Shown one piece after another: positions 1 to 8,464 of a stretch of 59,515 bases of DNA. Both the position numbers and the translations under genes were made by a program. Location: positions 1-59,515 of the forward strand of contig NZ_QWUA01000024.1 of the NCBI RefSeq assembly GCF_003576525.1, in the 5' to 3' direction. This DNA is from Rummeliibacillus sp. POC4. GTDB lineage: Bacteria > Bacillota > Bacilli > Bacillales_A > Planococcaceae. The notes under the pieces were generated by a model. It saw only the letters and a program-made list of their open reading frames with translations. It made no database searches and was not told where the DNA came from. The stretch's first letter is position 1, and the number at the start of each line of letters is the position of its first letter.

Positions 1-36
1 GCCCAAGAACTAAGCTAAAATTTAAAAGTTATCTAT

Positions 37-50
37 CGAACGTTCGTTCT
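37..50. promoter_or_regulatory. candidate LexA (SOS) box upstream of sbcD
   Basis: CGAAC-GTTC-GTTCT matches 12 of 14 positions of the Gram-positive LexA/DinR consensus CGAACRNRYGTTYC. It ends 57 bases before the sbcD start. From what I know of Staphylococcus aureus, sbcDC is under LexA control there, so the placement makes sense. I could not assign a confident -35/-10 pair around it. Confidence 0.65.
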
Positions 51-107
51 TTTATGAGTTTTATGATAAAATTATTAAAATAGATTTTAGAGGGATGGAG
101 TGATAAT

Positions 108-1274
108 ATGAAAATTTTTCACACAGCTGATTGGCATTTGGGAAAATTAGTTCAAGGTGTATCGATGATTGAAGACCAAGCCTATATTTTATCTCAATTT
201 TTACAAGAAATCGACAAAGAAAAACCCGATGTAGTCGTTATTGCGGGTGATTTATATGATCGTTCAGTTCCACCGACTGAAGCTGTCTCGCTACTGGATA
301 ATATTTTCTCTGAAATTGCCATTAAACGTGAAATTCCTGTAGTAGCGATTGCAGGTAATCATGATAGCCCAGGACGTATTCACTTCGGTTCACAATTTAT
401 GGATGCTAAAGGTCTTCATATTATTGGAAACCTATCAAAAGAATTAAAACCGGTTGTTTTGAATGATGAATTTGGTGAAGTCCATTTTCACTTAATACCA
501 TATACAGATCCGTCTCATGTCCGTTACATCTATGGCGATGATACGGTTAAAACGCAACAAGATGCTATGACGAAAATTCTCGAACATGTTGTCGAATCAT
601 TAGATCCAAATGTGAGACATGTATTAGTTGGACATGCTTTTGTGACGAAGGACGGAGTAAAAGAAGAGAATAATACCGATGCAGAGCGACCATTATCAAT
701 TGGGGGTTCAGAATGTGTGGATGCTAAGCTTTTTGAGCCATTCCATTACACTGCACTTGGTCATTTACATCAAGCCCATTTTGTAGATCAAGAAAAAATT
801 CGCTATTCAGGTTCGCCATTAAAGTACTCTATCTCTGAAGAAACTCATAAAAAAGGTTATCTAATCATTGATCTAGCAGCAGATGGTTCTATACAAGTAA
901 CCAAAAAGCCTTTAGTACCTAGACGAGAACTTAGAACAGTGGAAAAAACAATGGATGAGATATTAAAATCACCAAAAAGTGAAGATTATGTCTTTGTAAA
1001 ACTGTTAGATGATACGCCAATTATTTCACCAATGGAAAAAATCCGTTCAGTATATCCAAATGCTATGCATGTAGAACGCGTATTATTAAAGGATTATAGC
1101 AATGTGGAACAAGAAGTAGAATCTCGACAAAAAATGGATGATATGACCTTATTTAAGTCATTTTATAAAGAAATATTAGGCAAAAATGCTGACGATCAAA
1201 CAATGGATCTTTTCCAAGAAGTACTGCAAGAAGAATTATTAGCAAAACGCGAAGTTGAGGTGAAACATTCATGA
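108..1274 (+). CDS. sbcD: exonuclease SbcD (Mre11-type nuclease subunit)
   Basis: Metallophosphoesterase subunit of the SbcCD complex, which cuts hairpin and protein-blocked DNA ends during repair and replication. The 388-residue protein shows the family's metal-binding motifs in order: D8 and H10 in TADWHLGK, GDLYDR around residues 47-52, GNHD at 83-86, VGHAF, and GHLHQAH. Its length is normal for Firmicute SbcD. The ATG is preceded by an AGGGATGGAG ribosome site. Its last codons overlap the sbcC start by 4 bases (ATGA), so the two are translationally coupled. A LexA-like box lies just upstream, suggesting SOS induction. Identification is secure. Confidence 0.97.
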   Translation: MKIFHTADWHLGKLVQGVSMIEDQAYILSQFLQEIDKEKPDVVVIAGDLYDRSVPPTEAVSLLDNIFSEIAIKREIPVVAIAGNHDSPGRIHFGSQFMDAKGLHIIGNLSKELKPVVLNDEFGEVHFHLIPYTDPSHVRYIYGDDTVKTQQDAMTKILEHVVESLDPNVRHVLVGHAFVTKDGVKEENNTDAERPLSIGGSECVDAKLFEPFHYTALGHLHQAHFVDQEKIRYSGSPLKYSISEETHKKGYLIIDLAADGSIQVTKKPLVPRRELRTVEKTMDEILKSPKSEDYVFVKLLDDTPIISPMEKIRSVYPNAMHVERVLLKDYSNVEQEVESRQKMDDMTLFKSFYKEILGKNADDQTMDLFQEVLQEELLAKREVEVKHS

Positions 1275-4200
1275 AACCATTACAATTAAAACTAACCGCC
1301 TTTGGTCCATATAAAGATACAGAAACCATTGATTTTCGAAAACTAGGCGAACATAAAATCTTCGTGATTTCCGGTTTAACTGGAGCAGGTAAAACGACGA
1401 TTTTTGATGGTATTTGTTTTGCGTTATATGGCGCTGCAAGTGGGGAAGACCGTGCGGAGATTAAAGAAATACGCAGTGATTTTGCTAGTGAAGATATCCA
1501 TACATCTGCCGAATTAATCTTTTCTATAAAAGGTAAAACGTATCGTATTTTACGTCAACTTGCACATAAGAAAAGTGGCAACAAAAGTGCGACAGGAGAT
1601 AAGTTGGAATTTGTAGAAATTCTAGGAGACGAAGAAAAACCTGTCGTTGAATCACAAAAAGTTACAGAAATTAATAGAAAAATGGAAGAAATCATTGGGC
1701 TTTCAAAAGATCAATTCAAACAAATTGTGATGTTACCACAAGGAGAATTTCGAAAATTACTTACTTCAGAAACGGAAAACAAAGAAGCTATTCTACGTAA
1801 AATCTTCAAAACAGATTCGTATCGTCATCTAGCAGATCGCTTAAAAGCTAAGAAAGACGAAGCAGAAAAGGCTTTAACTCGTGCAAATTCTATACAGCAA
1901 CTTTATATTGAACGTGTTAGAAACTCACTTCCAAAGCGTGAATCTCAATTACAACAAGTACTATCTTCAGAACATGTGAATATGTACCAATTAATAGAAG
2001 GGCTAAAAGAAGAACAACACTTCTATTCCACTGAAGTTCAACAAAAAGAAGGAATTTATCAAAATAGTACACTTGAAGTCGAAAGACAACAAAAAATCGT
2101 ATTAGAAACGAAAGAATTTAACAAAAGATTACGAGCTTATCAAGAAAAAGAACAACAACTTACTTTGTTGGAGCAGCAATCTAAAGTGTTTGATGAGCTA
2201 CAGCAAAAAATTGAGGCTGCTAAAAAAGCAAGTCATATTATACCATTAGAAGAGCGCTATTATGAGAACGTCCAAGTAAAGAAAGAAAAAGTACAAGCAC
2301 TCGAACAGTTACAACAGTCCTATCTAATAGCCAAAAAAGCTTTCGAACAGGCCGTACAACAATTTGACCATGAAAAAATAGAGCAACCTAAAATCGAAGC
2401 TCTAACAATAGAAATTGCTTCATTGAAAAAACTTGAGGATAAATTTAAAGAATTACAAAATGCAGAAAATGTGTTAAACCAACATCAAAAAATTATCGAA
2501 CAAGATAAAAAGTCACTAGAGGCGTTTAACAAAGAAGTTGAAAAGTTAAATCACTTAAAATCTCAATATCTGCAAAAAGGTACAAATTTATCACAACGGT
2601 TGCATCAGTTCGATGAAAAAAATGATCGACTTCTATCTTTAAGAGAAAAAACAACTGCATGGCAAAACTGGCAACAACAAATGGGCATACTCAAACAACT
2701 TCAGGAGCAAGAGTCTGAAAAAGAACGCCTATATAACGAATATAATGCTCGCTATAAAGAAGAAGAAGGAAAATGGATTAGTAACCAGGCAAGTATTTTA
2801 GCCGCTCAACTTGTTGATGGAGAACCTTGTCCCGTTTGCGGTAGCCTGAACCACCAATCTCTTCAAACAAAACATATTGAAAAAATTAGTGAAGAACAAT
2901 TATCTAAGTTAAAATCACAAGCAGAACTAGCTACAAACCAATACTTTGAACTACATGGTAGAGTTCAAGCAAGTAGACAACAGCTTAGTCAATTAGAAGA
3001 AAAACTAGTTCTTTTAGGTGTAGAGACTAAAGATGGTCAAAAAATCATCGAACAATACAACCAACTACAAATAGAAATTATGGAACTAAAAAAATTAAAA
3101 AGTGAATTAGAAAAAATCGAAAACTTAAAGCAACAAGTTGAAGCGCAACTAGATGTACAAACTCAAAAACAACAACAATTTGTTATTGAAAAGAATACAC
3201 ATTTAGAAAAATTCTATGAAGCTCAAGCGAAATTGACAAGTATTCAAAAAGAAATTCCAGAATCTATTTCATCATTGCAAGCACTTCATGCGTTAATCGA
3301 TACAAAAACGACTACTCGAAATCAGTTGAAAACACGCTTTGAGTATGCTGAACAACAAGTCAATCTGAAACAAAGAGAAGTCATTTCATTAGAAGCTTCT
3401 ATTAATAGTGCGAAACAACGTCAACAAGAAGCGGAAGAAGCTCTACTATTAGCTCAAAATCGCTTTAAAGATGCCGTATTATCTGCAGGTTTTGCAAAAG
3501 GTAGTGACTATCAAGCCGCTCGTCTTCAACAACCAGAGATAGAAAGACTTGAAATGAAGTATACAGAATATATGAAGCAAAAATATGCTTTAAAAGAACA
3601 GCTAAAAGAGGGAGCAGCTGATTTCGCAGATAAGACTTTAAAAGACGAAGTAGTGTTAGAACAACAATTAGAATTCCTTCGCCAAAAACTGATTGAGGCT
3701 AGTGATGAACTTCACAAGACGAAAGAATACCTTACAAATGCTATACAACTAGCAACAGACATTGAAAAAATAAGTACTGAAATAATTGAACTAGAAAGAA
3801 AATGTTCTAGGATTATTGATCTATATGATCTACTTCGTGGACAAAATCAGTTGAAAATTTCATTTGAGCGTTATTTACAAATAGAGTATTTAGAGCAAAT
3901 TATTCAAGCAGCAAATGAACGCCTAAAGCCAATCTCTAATGGTCAATATCGTTTAATCCGAAGCGACCGTCAAGAAGCGAGAGGGAAACAAAGTGGTCTA
4001 GGTTTGGATGTCTATGATGCATATACAGGACAAAACCGTGATGTTAAAACATTATCAGGCGGAGAAAAGTTTAATGCATCCTTGTCACTTGCACTTGGAA
4101 TGTCAGATGTCATCCAATCTTTCCAAGGAAATATACAAATAGATACGATGTTTATCGACGAAGGTTTTGGCACGCTTGACGAAGAAGCGTTAAATAAAGC

Positions 4201-4348
4201 AATTGATACACTAATCGAATTGCAAAATACAGGCAGAATGGTTGGTATTATCTCACACGTTTCAGAATTAAAAGAAGCTATGCCAGCGTTATTAGAAGTG
4301 AAAAAAAGCAAAGAAGGATATAGTCATACAAAATTTATTATAAAGTAA
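1271..4348 (+). CDS. sbcC: exonuclease SbcC (Rad50-type ATPase subunit)
   Basis: SMC-like ATPase partner of SbcD. The 1025 residues have the classic layout: a Walker A site GLTGAGKT at 35-42, long coiled coils rich in E, K and Q, a zinc-hook CPVC at 520-523 in the middle, a second coiled coil, then the ABC signature LSGGEK at about 928-933 and a Walker B/D-loop FIDEGFGTLD from about 961. The hook dimerises two complexes across DNA; the ATPase head drives the SbcD nuclease. It overlaps sbcD by 4 bases and is the last gene of the operon. No strong terminator follows directly, only a hairpin-like inverted repeat near 4481-4503 without a T-run. Confidence 0.97.
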   Translation: MKPLQLKLTAFGPYKDTETIDFRKLGEHKIFVISGLTGAGKTTIFDGICFALYGAASGEDRAEIKEIRSDFASEDIHTSAELIFSIKGKTYRILRQLAHKKSGNKSATGDKLEFVEILGDEEKPVVESQKVTEINRKMEEIIGLSKDQFKQIVMLPQGEFRKLLTSETENKEAILRKIFKTDSYRHLADRLKAKKDEAEKALTRANSIQQLYIERVRNSLPKRESQLQQVLSSEHVNMYQLIEGLKEEQHFYSTEVQQKEGIYQNSTLEVERQQKIVLETKEFNKRLRAYQEKEQQLTLLEQQSKVFDELQQKIEAAKKASHIIPLEERYYENVQVKKEKVQALEQLQQSYLIAKKAFEQAVQQFDHEKIEQPKIEALTIEIASLKKLEDKFKELQNAENVLNQHQKIIEQDKKSLEAFNKEVEKLNHLKSQYLQKGTNLSQRLHQFDEKNDRLLSLREKTTAWQNWQQQMGILKQLQEQESEKERLYNEYNARYKEEEGKWISNQASILAAQLVDGEPCPVCGSLNHQSLQTKHIEKISEEQLSKLKSQAELATNQYFELHGRVQASRQQLSQLEEKLVLLGVETKDGQKIIEQYNQLQIEIMELKKLKSELEKIENLKQQVEAQLDVQTQKQQQFVIEKNTHLEKFYEAQAKLTSIQKEIPESISSLQALHALIDTKTTTRNQLKTRFEYAEQQVNLKQREVISLEASINSAKQRQQEAEEALLLAQNRFKDAVLSAGFAKGSDYQAARLQQPEIERLEMKYTEYMKQKYALKEQLKEGAADFADKTLKDEVVLEQQLEFLRQKLIEASDELHKTKEYLTNAIQLATDIEKISTEIIELERKCSRIIDLYDLLRGQNQLKISFERYLQIEYLEQIIQAANERLKPISNGQYRLIRSDRQEARGKQSGLGLDVYDAYTGQNRDVKTLSGGEKFNASLSLALGMSDVIQSFQGNIQIDTMFIDEGFGTLDEEALNKAIDTLIELQNTGRMVGIISHVSELKEAMPALLEVKKSKEGYSHTKFIIK

Positions 4349-4646
4349 ACATGTAGTAGATTGATTTATATGTATGATTCAAATTTATAAGGTTCACAAA
4401 ACTATTTTGATGGAATATATTTATATAGAAATTTGGATTCCATAAACAACCAACTATTTGTGTTTTTTTACTATAAAAAGATTAATGATACTCCCTCATT
4501 AATAAGAAAAAAGCCTTAATTTCAATAAAATTCGTTAAAGAATCGTAAAGATTTATAGTTAAAATGAAGATAAAGGTATATAATGTACCGACGGGATAAA
4601 AAAATTCCAGTCTATTATTTAATCTTTATAATCGAGGGGAAACAAA
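4349..4646. other. gene-free spacer between sbcC and the LPQTG gene
   Basis: No reading frame of note. It holds an 8-bp-arm inverted repeat (ATTAATGA/TCATTAAT, 4481-4503) with no T-run on the plus strand, and a TATAAT at 4579-4584 that is the probable -10 of the next gene. I could not place a convincing -35. Confidence 0.5.
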
Positions 4647-4970
4647 ATGATTAAACAATATATTTTTGTTTTAATGCTAAGTGTTTTTGTAATTACTTTT
4701 AACTTTTCACATAGTATTACTGCAAATGCTGAAACTTCAATTACGCAAACAAATTCGTCTACTTATACGACAGCATCAAATTCAACAGATGCGCAACAAA
4801 AAATTTCTACCGATACAAATAAAGCAAAATTCGTACAAGATACATTACCACAAACTGGTGTTGAAGCGAATCATTCAGGATTGTATTTCACAATCGCAGG
4901 GTTCTTCTTATTACTAGCAGTATTCACTAGTCGTTCTAAATCATCTAGACAACTAAAACAAAAAAAGTAA
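4647..4970 (+). CDS. very small LPQTG sortase-anchored surface peptide
   Basis: A 107-residue protein with every part of a sortase substrate and almost nothing else. There is a signal peptide (residues 1 to about 28, hydrophobic core FVLMLSVFVITF, cleavage after ANA), a Ser/Thr/Gln/Asn-rich segment of about 38 residues, the sorting motif LPQTG at 67-71, a hydrophobic span (about 78-93) and a basic tail (RSKSSRQLKQKK). After processing only about 42 residues would be linked to peptidoglycan. The ATG follows a strong GAGGGGA ribosome site. I recognise no enzymatic or binding domain; it may be a wall spacer or signalling peptide. It stands alone, with a terminator after it. No sortase is in the window. 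Confidence 0.85.
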   Translation: MIKQYIFVLMLSVFVITFNFSHSITANAETSITQTNSSTYTTASNSTDAQQKISTDTNKAKFVQDTLPQTGVEANHSGLYFTIAGFFLLLAVFTSRSKSSRQLKQKK

Positions 4971-4998
4971 ACAATTAAATTGTTTACTTTTAAAATTT

Positions 4999-5036
4999 GG
5001 CCTGTAAATTCTTCGTGAATTTACAGGCCTTTTTTA
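4999..5036 (+). terminator. intrinsic terminator of the LPQTG gene
   Basis: A 13-bp perfect stem (GGCCTGTAAATTC / GAATTTACAGGCC, loop TTCGT) is followed by TTTTTT. It lies between the convergent LPQTG gene and proI. The minus-strand flank is only moderately T-rich, so it may also serve proI weakly. Confidence 0.9.
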
Positions 5037-5059
5037 GTTGATGAAGATTCGTTAGAAGT

Positions 5060-5875
5060 TTATTTTGTCTTAATAGAAGCAAGTTCTCGGGATTTTGCTT
5101 CGGCATTTTGAATACACGCGTTGATCGCATCTATAAAATGATACTTTTCTAAAGCTTGAATACCAGCTTCAGTTGTACCACCAGGACTTGTTACTTTTCG
5201 GCGTAGTTCCGTTGGCTCTTCGCTTGATTGTTTTAACATTTCAGCTGCTCCTGCAATCGTTTGTACCGCTAATTTACGCACGACTTCTTGATTTAAACCG
5301 AATTTCATACCTGCTTGCTCGAATGCTTCAACTAAATAATAAAGATATGCAGGGCCACTTCCTGATAAAGCAGTTACTGCATGTAATTCATCTTCTTGAA
5401 CTTCAATGACTAATCCAATTGCTTCAAGCATATGCATAAATTCATTTTTTAATGAAGATGTAACAGATGTATTAAATGCAACACCCGTTGCAGACATTCC
5501 AATGGTTGCAGAAGTATTAGGCATAATTCGTGCAATTGGTCTTTTTCCTAAAGATTCTTCGATTGTGTTCATGGATACACCGGCTACTACGGATAAAATG
5601 GCTGTATGAGTTGGCAAGAATGGGACTAAATCTTCCATTGCATGCTGAATATCTTTTGGTTTCATTGCTAATATTAAGCAATCAGCTTTTTTCACTATTT
5701 CGCGACTTCCACAAACAATTTGTACGCCGTAGGTATCAGCTAATCGTTGAAGTTTTTGTTGATCCGATTTATTCATAACATAAATACTTTTGGGTAAAAC
5801 AACACCTTCTTTAACCCAGCCATGAATTAATGCTTCAGCCATTGAGCCAGCACCAGCAAATACAATTGTTTCCAC
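5060..5875 (-). CDS. proI: pyrroline-5-carboxylate reductase
   Basis: Last step of proline synthesis: NAD(P)H reduction of pyrroline-5-carboxylate to proline, in the cytoplasm. The 271-residue protein has the N-terminal Rossmann motif FAGAGSMAEALIHGW (residues 5 to about 19) and the C-terminal P5CR dimerisation signature around ALSGSGPAYLYYLVEAFEQAG and VTSPGGTTEAGIQALE. The divergent neighbours yqjP and yqjQ identify this as the ProI (YqjO) paralogue of B. subtilis. In B. subtilis proI is controlled by a proline T-box, and a T-box with a CCU specifier lies directly upstream here. Ribosome site GGAGG (minus strand) precedes the ATG. Confidence 0.95.
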   Translation of the reverse strand: METIVFAGAGSMAEALIHGWVKEGVVLPKSIYVMNKSDQQKLQRLADTYGVQIVCGSREIVKKADCLILAMKPKDIQHAMEDLVPFLPTHTAILSVVAGVSMNTIEESLGKRPIARIMPNTSATIGMSATGVAFNTSVTSSLKNEFMHMLEAIGLVIEVQEDELHAVTALSGSGPAYLYYLVEAFEQAGMKFGLNQEVVRKLAVQTIAGAAEMLKQSSEEPTELRRKVTSPGGTTEAGIQALEKYHFIDAINACIQNAEAKSRELASIKTK

Positions 5876-5960
5876 TTTGGTCGCCTCCTATTTTTTTCTA
5901 GCTCTTAAAAGCTAGTTTGACGATTTCTCATCTTCTAAAAAATGTTCTTTAAAGTAAAAT

Positions 5961-6190
5961 AAAAAGCATCTTCATCCTAAATAAGGACGAAAATGCTTGA
6001 TTCCGCGGTACCACCTTGTTTTGCTACATAAAGTAGCACAACTTCATTTCTCTTTATCGCAGAGATACGACTGTGTTTGCACAGTAGCTCCGAAGTAGGT
6101 TCCAAAAAAACTAGTTATGTGACTTACAGCCAATGATCACACTCTCTAGAAACCAGTCTATTTTGTACTAGTCTTCATCTTAGCTTGATA
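5961..6190 (-). promoter_or_regulatory. proline-specific T-box riboswitch of proI
   Basis: Reading the minus strand, the leader has the T-box antiterminator core GGTGGTACCGCGG (plus-strand 6003-6015). Further 5' is the specifier-loop segment GGAA-CCT-ACTTCGGAG, where the CCT (plus-strand 6097-6099) is a proline codon. A stem I distal loop (CATTGGCTGTAAG) lies further upstream. The downstream terminator hairpin is at 5964-5998 with a T-run. Uncharged tRNA-Pro should stabilise the antiterminator and switch proI on. Specifier codon and gene product agree. Confidence 0.93.
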
Positions 6191-6202
6191 TATGTAAAAA
6201 TG

Positions 6203-6231
6203 AGTATATGAAATCTAATGAGATTTGTCAA
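6203..6231 (-). promoter_or_regulatory. sigma-A promoter of proI
   Basis: Minus strand TTGACA (plus 6226-6231), 17-base spacer, TATACT (plus 6203-6208). Near-consensus, and it places transcription start just before the T-box stem I. Confidence 0.85.
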
Positions 6232-6271
6232 TGCAAAAAGGTGACGTTTTTTTAAAAAAACTGTACAATAT

Positions 6272-6289
6272 AATGAATCGATATTCATT
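6272..6289. promoter_or_regulatory. palindromic operator candidate upstream of yqjP
   Basis: A perfect 18-base inverted repeat, AATGAAT-CGAT-ATTCATT, overlaps a TATAAT (6269-6274) and ends 16 bases before the yqjP start. Short symmetric sites on a -10 are typical of TetR- or FadR-type repressors. It looks loosely like the B. subtilis FadR box (TGAATGA...TCATTCA), but the spacing differs. The regulator is unknown. Confidence 0.5.
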
Positions 6290-6305
6290 TAAAAGGGGAC
6301 TAATG

Positions 6306-7250
6306 ATGATACATAAAATTATTTCACCTGTACCTTTCCCAGAAGGAACAGTAAATTCATTTATTATAAAAGATGATGCATTATCAATAGTTGATGTAGG
6401 AACAAAAACACCTGAAGCCTTAGAAGCTATAAAAGAAGGCGTAAAAAATGCAGGTTATCAGATGGAGGATATTGAGCAAGTTATATTAACGCACCATCAC
6501 CCAGACCATGTCGGATGGATTGATGCTTTTCCAAATGCAGATGTTTTAGGGCATGTATATGTGGATGCATGGCTTCGTCGAGACCCATTGTTTATTGGGT
6601 CACATTATCAATTTTACATTGACCGGATGAAAGAAGAAGGCGTACCAGAGAAATATTTTACTTGGGCAAAAAAAATGACGCGTTCGGTGGAAATGCTTGG
6701 TGAACGAACACTAACAGGGATTATTCATGATGGTGACGAGATTCCGGGCCATAAAGGTCTCGTTGCGGTAGAAACATTAGGTCATGCCCAAAGTCATCTT
6801 GCTTTTTGGCATGAAGAGAAGAAGGTGATGATTGGCGGGGATCTTTTATTGGCGAATATCTCTTCTAATCCTCTTATTGAACCGCCACTTAACCCTAAAG
6901 CGAAGAGAGCTAAATCAATACTTCAATATAACGCGTCATTAAAAAAATTATTAACGATGCCTATTGAAAAGCTCTACAGTGGTCATGGAGACGAAATCAC
7001 AAATGTCAATGAGCTAGTGCATGCAAGACTTGAAAAACAAAATTTAAGAGCTATGAATGTATTGCAATTGCTTAATGAAAGACCTAAAACAATTTTTGAG
7101 ATCAATATGGAAATTTTCCCAGCAGTCTATGAAAGACAACTAGGCTTAACTTTATCTCAAACGATTGGTCAAATGGATTATTTAATGGATGTAGATTTAG
7201 TGACTGAAGAGCAAGACGAGAATGGTGTGTTTTGGTATGCAAAAAAGTAA
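6306..7250 (+). CDS. yqjP: metallo-beta-lactamase-fold hydrolase, YqjP family
   Basis: A 314-residue metallo-hydrolase. The zinc motif HxHxDH appears as THHHPDHVG (H63, H65, D67, H68), followed by GHAQSHLAFWHEEKK and SGHGDE, the further metal ligands of the fold, and a winged-helix-like C-terminus. The substrate is unknown. The start at 6306 fits an AAGGGG ribosome site; a frame reaching back to 6225 would run through the divergent proI promoter and is unlikely. It overlaps the next gene by 14 bases. The pair with an SDR next to proI is the yqjP-yqjQ arrangement of B. subtilis. Confidence 0.88.
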   Translation: MIHKIISPVPFPEGTVNSFIIKDDALSIVDVGTKTPEALEAIKEGVKNAGYQMEDIEQVILTHHHPDHVGWIDAFPNADVLGHVYVDAWLRRDPLFIGSHYQFYIDRMKEEGVPEKYFTWAKKMTRSVEMLGERTLTGIIHDGDEIPGHKGLVAVETLGHAQSHLAFWHEEKKVMIGGDLLLANISSNPLIEPPLNPKAKRAKSILQYNASLKKLLTMPIEKLYSGHGDEITNVNELVHARLEKQNLRAMNVLQLLNERPKTIFEINMEIFPAVYERQLGLTLSQTIGQMDYLMDVDLVTEEQDENGVFWYAKK

Positions 7251-7989
7251 AAGTATACTCGTAACGGGTGCAACATCAGGTGTTGGTTTTCTAATTGCTC
7301 AGAAATTAGCTAAAAAAGGCCATCGAGTCATTGCTACCGGAAGAAATAAAAACGTATTAAGCGAATTGGCGAAACAGAATATCATGGTCATCCCAAGTAA
7401 CTTAGATTCGGTTGATGGCGTAAAAAATCTGTTGCAACAACTACCACAACTAGATGTTGCAATTTTTTCAGCAGGAATCGGTACTTTTGAATACGCAACA
7501 GATATGGATGATGAGGACCTGTTGGCAATGATAAATGTCAATATTCAAGCCCCAATGTTGCTTACAAAATATATCGCTAAAAAAATGAAAGAACAAGGCC
7601 GAGGTCAACTTATTTTCATAGGATCGCAAGCAGGAAAGGTAGCTACACCAAAGGCTTCTGTTTATGCAGCAACAAAACATGCAATCATAGGCTACACAAA
7701 TGCTTTACGTATGGAACTTGCTCCATATCATATTGGCGTAACGGTTATACACCCTGGTCCGATAGATACACCATTCATAGACCATGCCGATCGAACAGCA
7801 TCTTATAGACAAGCGATGAAACATATATTGTTAGATCCTGAAAAAGTGGCAAGTGCAACCATTCATACAATCGGGAAAAAAACGAGAGAAGTCAACTTAC
7901 CGAGCTATATGGGGATTTCCAGTAAATTATATGCACTAGCTCCAACCATTATAGAAAAACTTGGCAAACCGTTCTTCAATAAGAAGTAA
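7237..7989 (+). CDS. yqjQ: short-chain dehydrogenase/reductase, YqjQ family
   Basis: A 250-residue classical SDR with the cofactor motif TGATSGVG at 10-17, an SAGIG motif, catalytic Ser in the GSQAGK segment, and YAATK (Y143, K147). The substrate is not known. The ATG at 7237 lies inside the end of yqjP, so the two are probably co-translated; an upstream in-frame GTG at 7222 is deeper in yqjP and lacks a ribosome site. A terminator follows at 8150. Confidence 0.88.
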   Translation: MQKSKSILVTGATSGVGFLIAQKLAKKGHRVIATGRNKNVLSELAKQNIMVIPSNLDSVDGVKNLLQQLPQLDVAIFSAGIGTFEYATDMDDEDLLAMINVNIQAPMLLTKYIAKKMKEQGRGQLIFIGSQAGKVATPKASVYAATKHAIIGYTNALRMELAPYHIGVTVIHPGPIDTPFIDHADRTASYRQAMKHILLDPEKVASATIHTIGKKTREVNLPSYMGISSKLYALAPTIIEKLGKPFFNKK

Positions 7990-8149
7990 AGGATATTCAT
8001 ATTTATGCATGTTAATTACAATTTTTATGAAAATTAATTCTCTTAAACTCTAATGTAATTTCCATATGAAATGATTGAGCGTCTTTATGAACAAATCAAC
8101 AAAAGTAAATTTATATAATCGCTTTATAATAAGTAAAGTAAATACATGA

Positions 8150-8180
8150 ACGACTTTGTATCGTATGCAAAGTCGTTTTA
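8150..8180 (+). terminator. intrinsic terminator after yqjPQ
   Basis: Nine-bp stem ACGACTTTG / CAAAGTCGT with a 9-base loop, then a T-rich tail. It separates yqjPQ from argGH. The rest of the 475-base spacer (7990-8464) holds only the argG control region described next; I see no gene in it. Confidence 0.8.
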
Positions 8181-8347
8181 TAGATTTTTATTCATAAAAA
8201 GTTACATAACAGAAGACTAAATGGAAAGAGTCGAAAAGTAGGGGATAGGTTCTGGTAATGCTGATATATAGAGATTTTTGAACGAAATAAAATGAAAGAA
8301 TTTTCACTTTATTTATAAAAATATAGAAATCTATTGCCAATTTAAAA

Positions 8348-8403
8348 GTTTTTTAAAAATGCAAGAAAATACACTTGTATTCATTTTTATTCCATGTTAA
8401 GAT
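8348..8403. promoter_or_regulatory. argG promoter with two ArgR-like boxes
   Basis: The promoter reads TTGTAT (8375-8380), a 17-base spacer, TAAGAT (8398-8403). Across it, the reverse strand of 8374-8396 reads CATGGAATAAAAATGAATACAAG, close to the B. subtilis ARG box CATGAATAAAAATKCAAK. A weaker second box at 8348-8365 ends in the perfect half AAAAATGCAAG. Tandem boxes over a promoter fit ArgR/AhrC repression by arginine. Confidence 0.7.
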
Positions 8404-8464
8404 AAATGCATAAATATTAAGAAACACCGTATAAACATACAGTAATAACATGGAGGAATACAAA

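Noticed and set aside
4481-4503. hairpin ATTAATGA/TCATTAAT after sbcC
   Set aside because: AT-only arms and no plus-strand T-run; too weak to call a terminator.
6225-6305. upstream extension of yqjP
   Set aside because: It overlaps the proI promoter and the palindrome; the ATG at 6306 has the ribosome site.
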